From assembly GCF_019969845.1 (NCBI RefSeq), contig NZ_JAHXYR010000011.1, forward strand, positions 124,001 to 188,000: DNA of 64,000 nucleotides, in the 5' to 3' direction. Positions within the stretch are counted from its first letter, which is position 1, and every line of letters begins with the position of its first letter. This document shows positions 16,747 through 26,540 of this stretch, in pieces. The DNA is from Sphingobacterium sp. GVS05A (lineage in GTDB: Bacteria; Bacteroidota; Bacteroidia; Sphingobacteriales; Sphingobacteriaceae). The notes under the pieces were generated by a model, which was given only the letters and a program-made list of their open reading frames with translations, had not been told where the DNA came from and did no database searches. Made by a program: the position numbers and the translations under genes.

Positions 16747-19700
16747 ATGATGACTACATTTAGTATCACTCTTGTAAGGCATTGGAAGAAGCTATGGGGT
16801 ATAGCTAGACCATTCTATTTACTGCTGCTCTTTATTTTTGTTGGACAGTCAATATTACATGCCCAGGCTAAAAGACAAATAAAGGGTGTTATTGTTGACG
16901 GCAACCATAAGCGCGTAAGCGGTGCCTCAATAAAAATAAAAGGCACATCTTTGGCAACTTCGAGTGATGATGAGGGCACCTTTACACTTCAGGTCCCTGC
17001 TGATAAAAATCTTCTGACCATTTCCAAACTAGGCTATAATCAGGCCGAGGTTGATATTGCTCAGAAAACTACGATAGAAGTCCAACTGACTGATAGAACT
17101 CTTGAAATAGAAGAAACCATCGTTGTAGGATACGGTCGGCAAAAGAAAGAAACAGTTGTGGGTGCTATTGCCCAAACTTCGGGAAAAATCCTGGAGCGCG
17201 CCGGTGGCGTATCCAGCGTAGGTGCAGCCTTAACGGGCAATGTACCGGGTGTGATCACGACTGCAAGTACGGGAATGCCCGGCGAGGAAGACCCGCGTAT
17301 TGTCATTCGGGGCCGCAGTACCTGGAACAACACAGATCCGCTGGTGATGGTCGATGGTGTCGAGCGACCTTTATCAGCAGTTGACATCAGTTCTATCGAA
17401 ACGATTTCAGTACTTAAAGACGCATCGGCTACCGCTGTTTATGGTGTCAGAGGAGCAAATGGGGTTATCTTGATCACTACCAAACGCGGTAAAGAAGGGC
17501 AAATGCTCATACGTGGTACCGTCAACAACATCGTTAAAACTGTTTCACAACTACCCGGTAAAATGGATTCGTACGATGCATTGATGCTACGTAATAAAGT
17601 GATTGAGTACGAATTGGGTATCAATCCTGCAAGTTGGGCCGATTATTCACCGCAGGATATTATCAATAAATACCGTTTCCCGGCCGACCAAACCGAACGG
17701 GAGCGTTATGTAAATACCGATTGGGCAAAAGAACTCTTTAGAAGCCAAGCATTTTCGCAAAACAGCAGTGTGAATATTGCCGGCGGCACACCATTTGTCA
17801 AATACTTTGCCAACGCGGATTATCTGTATGAAGGTGATCTATTTCGCCAGTTTGAAAACGCAAGGGGCTATAAAGCCGGCTACGGATTTAACCGTCTTAA
17901 TGTGCGTTCGAATCTAGATTTCCAATTGACGCCAACAACCAAATTTTCAACAAATCTCGCAGGTTCACGTGGCGTCCGAAAAAGCCCATTTGGGGGTGGC
18001 AACGATTATTCCTATTGGATTGCAGCTTACACCGTAGCACCGGATGTTATCTATCCACGTTATTCAGATGGCACCTGGGGGTTCAATGCGCCAAACCCAA
18101 ATGCCGGCATAAACTCTGCCCGTGTATTGGCCATCAGCGGAACCGAGTATATTACCACAAGTCGTATCACAACAGATTTTACGCTTGAACAGGACCTCAA
18201 ATTTTTAACAAAAGGTCTTAATCTACGCGGAACAATCTCTTTGGATAATACATTTGTAGAGGGCAGGCGTGGTATCAATGATGCCAATAATAGCACCCAA
18301 AGCAAGTGGATAGATCCCAAAACCGGACTTCCAACCTATCAAATACCTTTTGATGGAACCAATAGATTTGATTTTGCCGAAGGTATTGACTGGACGATAG
18401 AAGGAGGAACCGTAAACAACGCGCTCACGTACAGGAGATTATTTTATCAGTTGCAATTAAATTACGCAACTACCTTGGCTAAAAACCACAATATTTCAGC
18501 CATGGGTTTAGTTAACCGCAATCAATACGGAAGAGGGAGCACCGTTCCATCCTATCGGGAAGACTGGGTGTTCCGCACCACCTATAATTATAAAAACAAA
18601 TATATGCTTGAGTATAATGGCGCATATACAGGATCCGAGAAATTCGCTCCTGAAAACAGATTTGCCTTTTTTAATTCAGGTGGTATCGGCTGGTTAGTTT
18701 CGGAAGAAGAGTTTATGAAACCTTTATCCTTTTTGAACACATTAAAGCTGCGTGGCTCTTATGGGGATATTGGCGACGATAGTGGTGGTGGACAATTTCT
18801 TTATTTAACGCAATGGGCTTACGGTGGTACTTCAGGGATGGGTGTCGACGGTCGGTTTTCTTACTCCGATGGAAATACCAGTCCATACATCTGGTATAAA
18901 GAAAATGTGCTTGGAAACCCAAATATCCGCTGGGAAAAAGTTAAGAAGTTAAACTTCGGCGTGGACTTTGGACTGTTCAACGGACAGATTTCCGGAAAAG
19001 TAGACTTTTTCAAAGATCACAGGACGAATGTACTTATCACGGGTGGCGGAAGGTCTATTCCCTCCTATTTCGGTGTTGAGGCCCCAACGGCCAACCTCGG
19101 AGAGGTAGAAAATAAAGGTTATGAAGTCGAACTGAAATTCAATAAGCAACTTAGCCCCAATTGGCGAATATGGGCAGATATTAATTTCACCCATGCCAAG
19201 GACAAAGTCATCAATGCTGATGCTCCAGAATTGCTTCCCGAATATCAGAAACCGGACAATAAGCAGGTGAGTCAAACCTATTCCTATGTTAGCTCCGGGT
19301 ATTACAATACCTGGGATGAACTTTATGGCAGTACCATACACGAAAGCAATGACCTTGCTAAGCTCCCCGGCAATTATCACATCCTGGATTATAACGGTGA
19401 TGGTATCATTGATGCCAAGGACAATATTCCATATGCCTTTCCCTCTGTTCCACAAAATACATACAATTGTACGATTGGATTTGACTGGAATAATTTCAGT
19501 GTAATGACACAATGGTATGCCGTCAATAATGTCACCCGTCAGGTTGTGTTCAATAGTTTCTCGGGACAGCTTAATCTGGCCTACGATGAGGGTTCTTATT
19601 GGTCAAAGGACAATATTAATGCCGATGTGCCACTCCCACGATGGCTATCTCAATCGAGCAGTTACACCCCTGGCAACAGGTATATGTTTGATGGCTCATA

Positions 19701-19929
19701 CATCCGATTGAAGACAGCTGAAATTGCCTATAATTTTAACAGGGAATCCAGTATGATCAAGCGCTTGGGTCTTCAAAATCTTCGCCTATTCCTAAATGGC
19801 AACAACCTGGTCTTCTGGTCGAAAATGCCCGATGACCGAGAATCCAATTACGCAGGTACAGGGTGGGCTTCTCAAGGAGCTTATCCTACTGTAAAACGGT
19901 TTAATCTAGGTGCAAACATTACTTTTTAA
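16747..19929 (+). CDS. xusA: SusC-like TonB-dependent transporter 1 (XusA-type)
   Basis: 1060 residues, an outer-membrane beta-barrel. Seen: signal region (about 1-40, ending LHAQ), a carboxypeptidase-regulatory-like domain (about 43-125, RQIKGVIVDGNHKRVSGA), TonB-box region ETIVVGYGRQKKE (about 120), plug (about 130-245, with VMVDGVERPL and GVRGANGVILITTKRGK), then the barrel ending in NLGANITF. It imports oligosaccharides captured by the partner SusD using TonB energy. First of eight genes in the xylan uptake and degradation operon, with the SusD partner 13 bp downstream. The xus name is given by order: two SusC/SusD pairs, a surface glycan-binding lipoprotein and a GH10 xylanase. Single-gene similarity alone would only say SusC family. 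Confidence 0.95.
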   Translation: MMTTFSITLVRHWKKLWGIARPFYLLLLFIFVGQSILHAQAKRQIKGVIVDGNHKRVSGASIKIKGTSLATSSDDEGTFTLQVPADKNLLTISKLGYNQAEVDIAQKTTIEVQLTDRTLEIEETIVVGYGRQKKETVVGAIAQTSGKILERAGGVSSVGAALTGNVPGVITTASTGMPGEEDPRIVIRGRSTWNNTDPLVMVDGVERPLSAVDISSIETISVLKDASATAVYGVRGANGVILITTKRGKEGQMLIRGTVNNIVKTVSQLPGKMDSYDALMLRNKVIEYELGINPASWADYSPQDIINKYRFPADQTERERYVNTDWAKELFRSQAFSQNSSVNIAGGTPFVKYFANADYLYEGDLFRQFENARGYKAGYGFNRLNVRSNLDFQLTPTTKFSTNLAGSRGVRKSPFGGGNDYSYWIAAYTVAPDVIYPRYSDGTWGFNAPNPNAGINSARVLAISGTEYITTSRITTDFTLEQDLKFLTKGLNLRGTISLDNTFVEGRRGINDANNSTQSKWIDPKTGLPTYQIPFDGTNRFDFAEGIDWTIEGGTVNNALTYRRLFYQLQLNYATTLAKNHNISAMGLVNRNQYGRGSTVPSYREDWVFRTTYNYKNKYMLEYNGAYTGSEKFAPENRFAFFNSGGIGWLVSEEEFMKPLSFLNTLKLRGSYGDIGDDSGGGQFLYLTQWAYGGTSGMGVDGRFSYSDGNTSPYIWYKENVLGNPNIRWEKVKKLNFGVDFGLFNGQISGKVDFFKDHRTNVLITGGGRSIPSYFGVEAPTANLGEVENKGYEVELKFNKQLSPNWRIWADINFTHAKDKVINADAPELLPEYQKPDNKQVSQTYSYVSSGYYNTWDELYGSTIHESNDLAKLPGNYHILDYNGDGIIDAKDNIPYAFPSVPQNTYNCTIGFDWNNFSVMTQWYAVNNVTRQVVFNSFSGQLNLAYDEGSYWSKDNINADVPLPRWLSQSSSYTPGNRYMFDGSYIRLKTAEIAYNFNRESSMIKRLGLQNLRLFLNGNNLVFWSKMPDDRESNYAGTGWASQGAYPTVKRFNLGANITF

Positions 19930-19942
19930 AGCAATTAGACAA

Positions 19943-21841
19943 ATGAAAAAATATTTCAAGGTAATCTTTATAACTGGTGTGCTCTGGTCGTCTACATCAT
20001 TACTCTCCTGCAATAAATATCTCGATAAAGAGGAACAGTCCAATGTATCGTCCAAAGAAGCATTTAAAAACTTTATCAACTTCCAGGGTTACACTGAGGA
20101 ACTTTACAATTGCGTAGTCAATTTCAGCAACAACTACTGGACCAACTCCTGGAACTGGGGGGAGGATGAAATAACCTCCACAGCAAACAATTTTCATTTT
20201 GTAAACAAAATAGACCAAGGCAATTTTTGGGGTTGGCAAAGGGAATCTGATGGCTGGGGTGCTGGTTGGATGGATCAGGGAGATTTTACCACCAGAAACG
20301 ACGATGTATTCGCCAACCGTGCCTTCCGCGATCTATGGTGCGCCGCTTGGTTTGGCCTTCGGAAAATAAGCCTTGGCTTAGAAAATATCGACAAACTGAA
20401 CGAAGCGACGCAAGAAGAAAAGAACCTGATCAAGGGTCAATTGTTATTTTTCCGAGGTTGGTTTCACCACCGACTGATGGAGTATTTTGGCGGTATGCCG
20501 TATATAAACTATGTACTTCCAAGCGACGAAAAGCTTCGGTTACCACGACTTAGCTATCAGGCTTGTGCGGATCTTGCCGCAGCCGATTTTAGAGAAGCGG
20601 CCGATCTCTTACCGATCGACTGGGACAATACAACCGCAGGAAAGCGTACACTGGGCAAAAACCAGTTGCGCATCAATAAGATCATGGCGCTGGCCTATCT
20701 CGGCAAAAACTACCTTTGGGCAGGAAGTCCACTGATGAATTTTCAGTCTACCGGGAGTAAAACATATCAGGCAGATTATTGTAAAAAAGCAGCCCAAGCC
20801 TTTGGCGAACTGCTATCCCTTGTTGAAAGTGGCCAGACAAATTATGCGCTGGTACCCATGGCCAACATCCATTTAAACTTTTATACAACGGGGCAAAACT
20901 GGGCCATGCCAGGCAGCACAGAAGCTATTTTTAGAGGCCCTTATATTGATGCATGGGTATCTAATTGGGGTACGAGCAAGCAATATATTCCACTGGAGGT
21001 TGGAGATGGCGACCTTAAGTTCAATCCAACCGCAAATTATGTCGACTACTATGGCATGAAAAGTGGCCTACCGATCAAAGACATTACCCAGTCCGATGCG
21101 GAGTCGGGATACAATGCCGAATATCCCTGGAAAGATCGGGATCCGCGCTTTTACAAGGACATTATTTTTGACGGTGCTAAAGTCGTTCAGGGCAATATGT
21201 CGGCTTCAGAAGAAAAAAATCGCAACGCCAATCTGTACACAGGCGGAAGCTATCGGGATACCCGCACGGGCAGTCAGACAGGCTACGTCCTACGCAAATT
21301 TATCCCTTTAACTTCCAATAAATATGATCAAGCCTATAGCTATGGTACCAATCTTCATATTTACGTGCCTTATATGCGCCTTGCTGATGTCTATTTGATG
21401 TATGCCGAATCTGCCATGATGGGGGCCAATTCGGCCACGGGTAAAGCAGACAATTACGGTAAAACGGCGGTTGAGGCAATCAATGTCGTACGCGATCGCG
21501 CTGGCGTGGGCCATGTAGATAGCAAATTTATCGGCTCCGCGGCCTCCCTGCTCCCCGAGCTACGTCGCGAACGGGCTGTGGAACTTTCCTTCGAAGGGCA
21601 CCGTTTTAATGATCTGCGTCGCTGGTTGTTGTTGACCGAATCGCCTTACACTTTAAAGAAAGCCGTTTCATTTGATCGAGCAGGAACATTTAACAACCAA
21701 GATCCATCTCAAAATCGCGTTGTCAATATCCAGGAGAATATCATTTTGGAACGCAAATTTACGAGCAAACATTACTGGTTGCCACTAAAGGTCAGAGATG
21801 TCAATATGTATCCCGAGTTCTATCAGAACCCAGGCTGGTAA
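19943..21841 (+). CDS. xusB: SusD-like surface glycan-binding lipoprotein 1 (XusB-type)
   Basis: About 632 residues from the ATG at 19943; the open frame begins at a GTG inside xusA, but MKKYFKVIF gives the proper lipoprotein signal. The lipobox is LLSC followed by NKYLDKEE, whose acidic residues fit surface export. A SusD fold with TPR-like helices is indicated by the N-terminal RAFRDLWCAAW region, the RGWFHHRLMEYFGGMPY stretch and the C-terminal RRERAVELSFEGHRFNDLRRW signature. It binds xylan fragments at the cell surface and closes over the SusC barrel of XusA. It is 27 bp upstream of the second SusC. Confidence 0.95.
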   Translation: MKKYFKVIFITGVLWSSTSLLSCNKYLDKEEQSNVSSKEAFKNFINFQGYTEELYNCVVNFSNNYWTNSWNWGEDEITSTANNFHFVNKIDQGNFWGWQRESDGWGAGWMDQGDFTTRNDDVFANRAFRDLWCAAWFGLRKISLGLENIDKLNEATQEEKNLIKGQLLFFRGWFHHRLMEYFGGMPYINYVLPSDEKLRLPRLSYQACADLAAADFREAADLLPIDWDNTTAGKRTLGKNQLRINKIMALAYLGKNYLWAGSPLMNFQSTGSKTYQADYCKKAAQAFGELLSLVESGQTNYALVPMANIHLNFYTTGQNWAMPGSTEAIFRGPYIDAWVSNWGTSKQYIPLEVGDGDLKFNPTANYVDYYGMKSGLPIKDITQSDAESGYNAEYPWKDRDPRFYKDIIFDGAKVVQGNMSASEEKNRNANLYTGGSYRDTRTGSQTGYVLRKFIPLTSNKYDQAYSYGTNLHIYVPYMRLADVYLMYAESAMMGANSATGKADNYGKTAVEAINVVRDRAGVGHVDSKFIGSAASLLPELRRERAVELSFEGHRFNDLRRWLLLTESPYTLKKAVSFDRAGTFNNQDPSQNRVVNIQENIILERKFTSKHYWLPLKVRDVNMYPEFYQNPGW

Positions 21842-21868
21842 CAAGTTTTTCATTTAATCATTCAAAAA

Positions 21869-24748
21869 ATGAAGTACAAAAAATTAAGAATAGCGTTATG
21901 TCTTGGATTAAGCTGGATAGCCGCCTTTGATGGGATGGCCAAAGAGTCTCTTGATCCAACCATTGGACAATATAAAAATACACTTTCAACATTTTCCAAA
22001 ACTAGTCTTCAGGACAGTATCGGCATAGACAGTACGGCGCTTGTACAAGTCGCTTTCCGCAAAGTTCAGAAAAATGACCTCATGGGAAATGTTCAGGCTA
22101 TCAATATCCCTCAATTGCTCGACAAGAGCTACAGCACCTACAGTCTGGAAAATCTAGATGCCTTTATTCCTGGTTTTAACGGTAATATCTGGGGGATGAG
22201 CGGTTATCTGGTCCTCGTGGATGGATTTCCACGCGATGCTGATAATGTTATGCCGACAGAGATCGAGCAGATCAGTGTACTAAAAGGAGTCAATGCCATT
22301 GCACTTTATGGGAGCCGGGCCGCCAAGGGCGTGATTAACATTAGCACAAAACGCGGAAAAGCCGGTGCTCAGAAAATAAAAATCAGGGCTAATGCCGGAA
22401 TCAATGCGGCGATCAGTTATCCAAAATACCTGGGCTCAGCAGAATATATGACCTTATATAACGAAGCCCGCCAAAATGATGGACTAACACCGCTCTACAG
22501 TGCCGAAACCATCTATCAGCATGCAGCCGGGACAAATCCCTTTCGCTACCCCAATGTCGATTACTATTCATCGGACTATATCAAAGATCATTATAACCGC
22601 TACGACGCGACTGCCGAAATTTCGGGCGGCAATCAGCGCGCGCAGTACTATACCAACTTTGGATTTTGGTCAGAAGGATCCATGCTCAACTTTGGGCAGG
22701 CGAAAAAAAATGGTGGTGCCAATAGATTTAACATGCGTGGTAATATAGATGTCAAAGTCAGCGACATCATCTCATTAAATGTAGATGCTGCCGCCAGTTT
22801 CTATGTTTCAAAGGGGGTGAATGCGAACTATTGGGAGGCAGCGTCCAACATACGGCCACATCGCTTTTCCCCCCTCATCCCGATCGATATGATCGAGGAA
22901 GGCGACGTCAACTCGATGGTGTATGTCAACAACAGTAATTTTCTCATCGATGGCAAATACCTCCTGGGAGGAAGTCAGCTCGACCAGACCAATGCCTTTG
23001 CAAATGTCTATGCAGGCGGCACCAACCGCTATCTCAACCGGCAGTTTCAATTTAATACAGGTTTGAATTTCGACTTAAAAAATATCCTGGAAGGCCTCGT
23101 GTTCAAAACCAACCTAGCCGTGGATTATCAGTCAAATTACAATCAGTCTTACAACAATAATTATGCGGTGTATCAAGCTTCATGGAACAACTACGACGGA
23201 AAAGATCGGATCAGTGGCCTCACAAAATATGGCGATGACCGCATATCGGGCATCCAAAATATCAGCGGCAGCACCTATCGGCAGACCATCGGGCTTAATG
23301 GATCCCTAAACTTTAACCGTATCTACGGTAGCAACCATCATGTTTCGGCAATCCTATTGGCCAATGCATTTCAGGTTGCTGCCTCCGGCAGCTACCATAA
23401 AGTCAGCAATGCCAACCTAGGGCTACAGCTAGGTTACAATTATTCAGGTAAATATTATGTTGACTTTAGTAGCGCTTATAGCCATTCGGCGAAATTACCG
23501 GAGGGAAACAGGCGAGCCCTCTCCCCTACACTGGCTCTCGCCTGGCGCCTGTCAGAAGAAAATTTTCTCGCCAACAGTAGCGTTGTCAATGAGTTAAGGT
23601 TATCTGCTTCGGCAGGTATCTTAAACACCGACCTGGACATTAGCGATTATTTCCTGTATCAGGGCTATTATACCTACAACAACGGGGCCTGGTATAGCTG
23701 GGCGGATGGCGCATTAGTACACTCTTTTGACCGACGGAGGGGCGACAATCCAAACATGAAATTTCCAAAACGCAAGGAATTTAACATCAACCTTGAAGGT
23801 GGACTTTACAATAACCTGATCACCTTCAATACCTCATACTTTTTTAATCGTATGAGTGGCGGTTTGGTACAAGCGCAAACGCAATATCCGATGTATTTTA
23901 TGACAGGTTGGCCTGTTTACTCGGATCTCCCCTACATCAATTACAACAGTGACGAGCGCCGGGGTATCGACTTTGGCATCAATCTGAACAAACAGGTAAA
24001 CCAGACTTTTGTATCATTGGGGTTCAATGGGATGTATTATACGACAAAAGCAGTAAAAAGGGACGAGCTCTATCAGTTTAGCTATCAAAATAGAGCCGGA
24101 AAACCGCTTGATGCACTATGGGGTTTGCAGCACGATGGTTTTTATATGAGTCAGTCCGATATTGACAATTCGGCCTTCTCTTCATTTGGTGAAGTAAAAC
24201 CCGGTGATATGAAGTATAAAGATCAAAATGGGGACGGCACGATTGATACGCGCGACGAGGTTTATCTGGGCAAAGGTGGATGGTCCGGATCGCCGCTTAC
24301 ACTCGGATTCAACCTGACGGTCAAATGGAACAACCTTACCTTATTTGCTGCCGCTACAGGCCAGTTCGGTGCCAAGGCCATGAAAAATAGTTCTTACTTT
24401 TGGGTAGATGCGGAAGATAAATATTCGGTGGTCGTCCGTGACCGCTGGACAGAGTCCACCAAGGAAACCGCAACGTATCCGCGCCTGACCACCTTCAATA
24501 GTGATAACAACTTTCGAAGCTCAGACTTTTGGCTATATAAGACCGATCGCATCAACCTGTCCAAAGTGCAGCTTTCCTACGATTTTCCCAAACGTATACT
24601 CAATTCCAAATTTATCCATGAACTGGGAATCTATGCCAATGGATCCAATCTGTTGATGATTGCAAAAGAAAAAGAAACAATGCAACTGAATATTGGACAA
24701 GCGCCGCAAACCCGATTCTTCAACGTCGGGCTAAAGGCTCTATTTTAA
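21869..24748 (+). CDS. xusC: SusC-like TonB-dependent transporter 2 (XusC-type, short N-terminus)
   Basis: 959 residues, outer-membrane barrel. Signal peptide about 1-24. The carboxypeptidase-like domain found in the other three SusC proteins here is absent: only about 60 residues separate the signal from the plug. The usual VVGYG TonB-box signature is replaced by ALVQVAFRKVQKND. The plug is recognisable (SGYLVLVDGFPRDA, EQISVLKGVNAIALYG, GVINISTKRGK, about 85-185), and the barrel ends in VGLKALF. Like other tandem SusC/SusD systems it probably works beside XusA with XusD. How it contacts TonB is uncertain because the box is degenerate. Confidence 0.93.
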   Translation: MKYKKLRIALCLGLSWIAAFDGMAKESLDPTIGQYKNTLSTFSKTSLQDSIGIDSTALVQVAFRKVQKNDLMGNVQAINIPQLLDKSYSTYSLENLDAFIPGFNGNIWGMSGYLVLVDGFPRDADNVMPTEIEQISVLKGVNAIALYGSRAAKGVINISTKRGKAGAQKIKIRANAGINAAISYPKYLGSAEYMTLYNEARQNDGLTPLYSAETIYQHAAGTNPFRYPNVDYYSSDYIKDHYNRYDATAEISGGNQRAQYYTNFGFWSEGSMLNFGQAKKNGGANRFNMRGNIDVKVSDIISLNVDAAASFYVSKGVNANYWEAASNIRPHRFSPLIPIDMIEEGDVNSMVYVNNSNFLIDGKYLLGGSQLDQTNAFANVYAGGTNRYLNRQFQFNTGLNFDLKNILEGLVFKTNLAVDYQSNYNQSYNNNYAVYQASWNNYDGKDRISGLTKYGDDRISGIQNISGSTYRQTIGLNGSLNFNRIYGSNHHVSAILLANAFQVAASGSYHKVSNANLGLQLGYNYSGKYYVDFSSAYSHSAKLPEGNRRALSPTLALAWRLSEENFLANSSVVNELRLSASAGILNTDLDISDYFLYQGYYTYNNGAWYSWADGALVHSFDRRRGDNPNMKFPKRKEFNINLEGGLYNNLITFNTSYFFNRMSGGLVQAQTQYPMYFMTGWPVYSDLPYINYNSDERRGIDFGINLNKQVNQTFVSLGFNGMYYTTKAVKRDELYQFSYQNRAGKPLDALWGLQHDGFYMSQSDIDNSAFSSFGEVKPGDMKYKDQNGDGTIDTRDEVYLGKGGWSGSPLTLGFNLTVKWNNLTLFAAATGQFGAKAMKNSSYFWVDAEDKYSVVVRDRWTESTKETATYPRLTTFNSDNNFRSSDFWLYKTDRINLSKVQLSYDFPKRILNSKFIHELGIYANGSNLLMIAKEKETMQLNIGQAPQTRFFNVGLKALF

Positions 24749-24763
24749 TCATGAATAGTTAAA

Positions 24764-26533
24764 ATGAGAATGATGAAAAAAATATTAACCGTAGCTATCC
24801 TGAGCAGCCTGCTATTTTCTTCCTGCGAAGATATGTTTGAGCCCGCTCTAGAGAATAATCTTGAAATTGAAACAGCCAATAGCCGTCCTTTATACGCCCA
24901 GGGACTGCTTTTAAATGGGTACAACCGTATTCCAAGCAATAGCTACAGCTTTGATGACGTCGCGACCGACAATGCGGTGAGCAACGATAAAAATAATAGT
25001 TTTCTAAAAACGGCAACCGGTCAGTGGACAAGTATAAACAACCCTTTCGACCAATGGCGCAACAGTTATGCAGCCATACAATATCTGAACAACTTTCTGT
25101 CCTTAACGGATCAGGTCGAATGGGCTATGGAGCCAAAAGTCAGCGTCCTGTTCAACGACCGGATGAAGGGTGAAGCCTATGGCCTTCGTGCGCTGTTTAT
25201 GTTCCATCTCCTACAGGCGCATGCCGGCAAGTCAAGCACAGGAGAAATACTGGGGGTACCAATTCATTTGACTCCCGAGACCGTTAATTCGGATTTCAAT
25301 CAACCTCGAGCTTCATTTGAAGCCTGTATACAACAGTTGTACGATGATATCAAAAAAGCAGCGGATTTATTGCCGATGGATTATGAAAATATCAGTAACG
25401 ATAGCCAGGTTCCGGTCAAATATGCAGGATCCATAAACGCTAATGATTACAATCGTGTATTTGGCTCCACATTCAAATTGCGGATGACCAAACGCATCGC
25501 CCAGGCTATTCGTGCCAGAGCAGCGCTATTAGCAGCAAGTCCGGCCTATAGTGAGGGCAGTAAAACGACCTGGGAGCAAGCCGCTACCTATGCGGGAGAG
25601 GTCATCCAGGCCAAAGGTGGTCCCAGTGGCATCGATCCCAAAGGATTTACATGGTACAATAAAGAGGTGGTCGACGGTTTAACCTCAGGATCCAATCCGG
25701 CCGAAATTCTTTGGCGTACAGACAAAGGAAATAGCAATAGCATGGAGCAAGATCATTTTCCGCCCACCTTATTCGGCAGAGGGCGGCTCAACCCAACGCA
25801 GAACCTGGTCGATGCCTTCCCCATGGAGAATGGTTATCCCATTGCCGATGCCAATTCGGCCTACAATAAAGCCAATCCCTACGATAAACGGGATCCCCGA
25901 TTGAAGACCTATATCATTGTCAATGGTGCTACAGCAGGTGTCAGCAATACAGCGATCAATACCACAGCCAATAGTCCGACAAATGACGGCTTGAACAAAG
26001 TCGAAACATCCACACGGACGGGTTATTACCTGAAAAAGCTTCTGCGTCAGGACGTCAATCTCAATCCGTCATCTTCTACCCAGCAAATGCATTTCAATGC
26101 ACGTATACGCATGACGGAAATGTATCTGGCCTATGCCGAAGCGGCTAATGAAGCTTGGGGTCCTACGGGTATGGGTACCTTTACGTTCTCGGCCTACGAT
26201 ATCATCAAAGCTATTCGCAGACGTGCAGGTGTAGGCACCAACAATGGCGATCCTTACCTAGAGCAGGTAAAAAACAATAGAGATCAAATGCGGCAGCTGA
26301 TCCGAAACGAGCGCCGACTGGAGCTTTGTTTTGAAGGGTTCCGCTTTTGGGATCTCCGCCGTTGGAAAATGGATATCAATGTCGCCGCAAAGGGAATTAG
26401 TATCACCAATAACAACTATACCGAAATACCTGTAGAGAATAGACTTTATGAAACCTATATGAATTACGGTCCGATCCCCTACAGTGAAGTACTCAAATAC
26501 AGCAATCTTGCACAGAATATAGGCTGGAATTAA
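24764..26533 (+). CDS. xusD: SusD-like surface glycan-binding lipoprotein 2 (XusD-type)
   Basis: About 589 residues; in-frame ATGs at 24764, 24770 and 24773 are all possible starts. Lipobox LFSSC followed by EDMFEP (acidic, surface export). SusD family features: RALFMFHLLQAH helix region, TYAEAANE-like LAYAEAANEAWGP, and the C-terminal RQLIRNERRLELCFEGFRFWDLRRW signature. It partners the upstream XusC. The next gene starts only 7 bp after its stop. Confidence 0.94.
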   Translation: MRMMKKILTVAILSSLLFSSCEDMFEPALENNLEIETANSRPLYAQGLLLNGYNRIPSNSYSFDDVATDNAVSNDKNNSFLKTATGQWTSINNPFDQWRNSYAAIQYLNNFLSLTDQVEWAMEPKVSVLFNDRMKGEAYGLRALFMFHLLQAHAGKSSTGEILGVPIHLTPETVNSDFNQPRASFEACIQQLYDDIKKAADLLPMDYENISNDSQVPVKYAGSINANDYNRVFGSTFKLRMTKRIAQAIRARAALLAASPAYSEGSKTTWEQAATYAGEVIQAKGGPSGIDPKGFTWYNKEVVDGLTSGSNPAEILWRTDKGNSNSMEQDHFPPTLFGRGRLNPTQNLVDAFPMENGYPIADANSAYNKANPYDKRDPRLKTYIIVNGATAGVSNTAINTTANSPTNDGLNKVETSTRTGYYLKKLLRQDVNLNPSSSTQQMHFNARIRMTEMYLAYAEAANEAWGPTGMGTFTFSAYDIIKAIRRRAGVGTNNGDPYLEQVKNNRDQMRQLIRNERRLELCFEGFRFWDLRRWKMDINVAAKGISITNNNYTEIPVENRLYETYMNYGPIPYSEVLKYSNLAQNIGWN

Positions 26534-26540
26534 ACTTAAC

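Noticed and set aside
18949..19512. 187-codon minus-strand open frame within the xusA gene
   Set aside because: It lies wholly inside the TonB-dependent transporter barrel on the other strand and has no recognisable domain; the xusA frame is clearly real.
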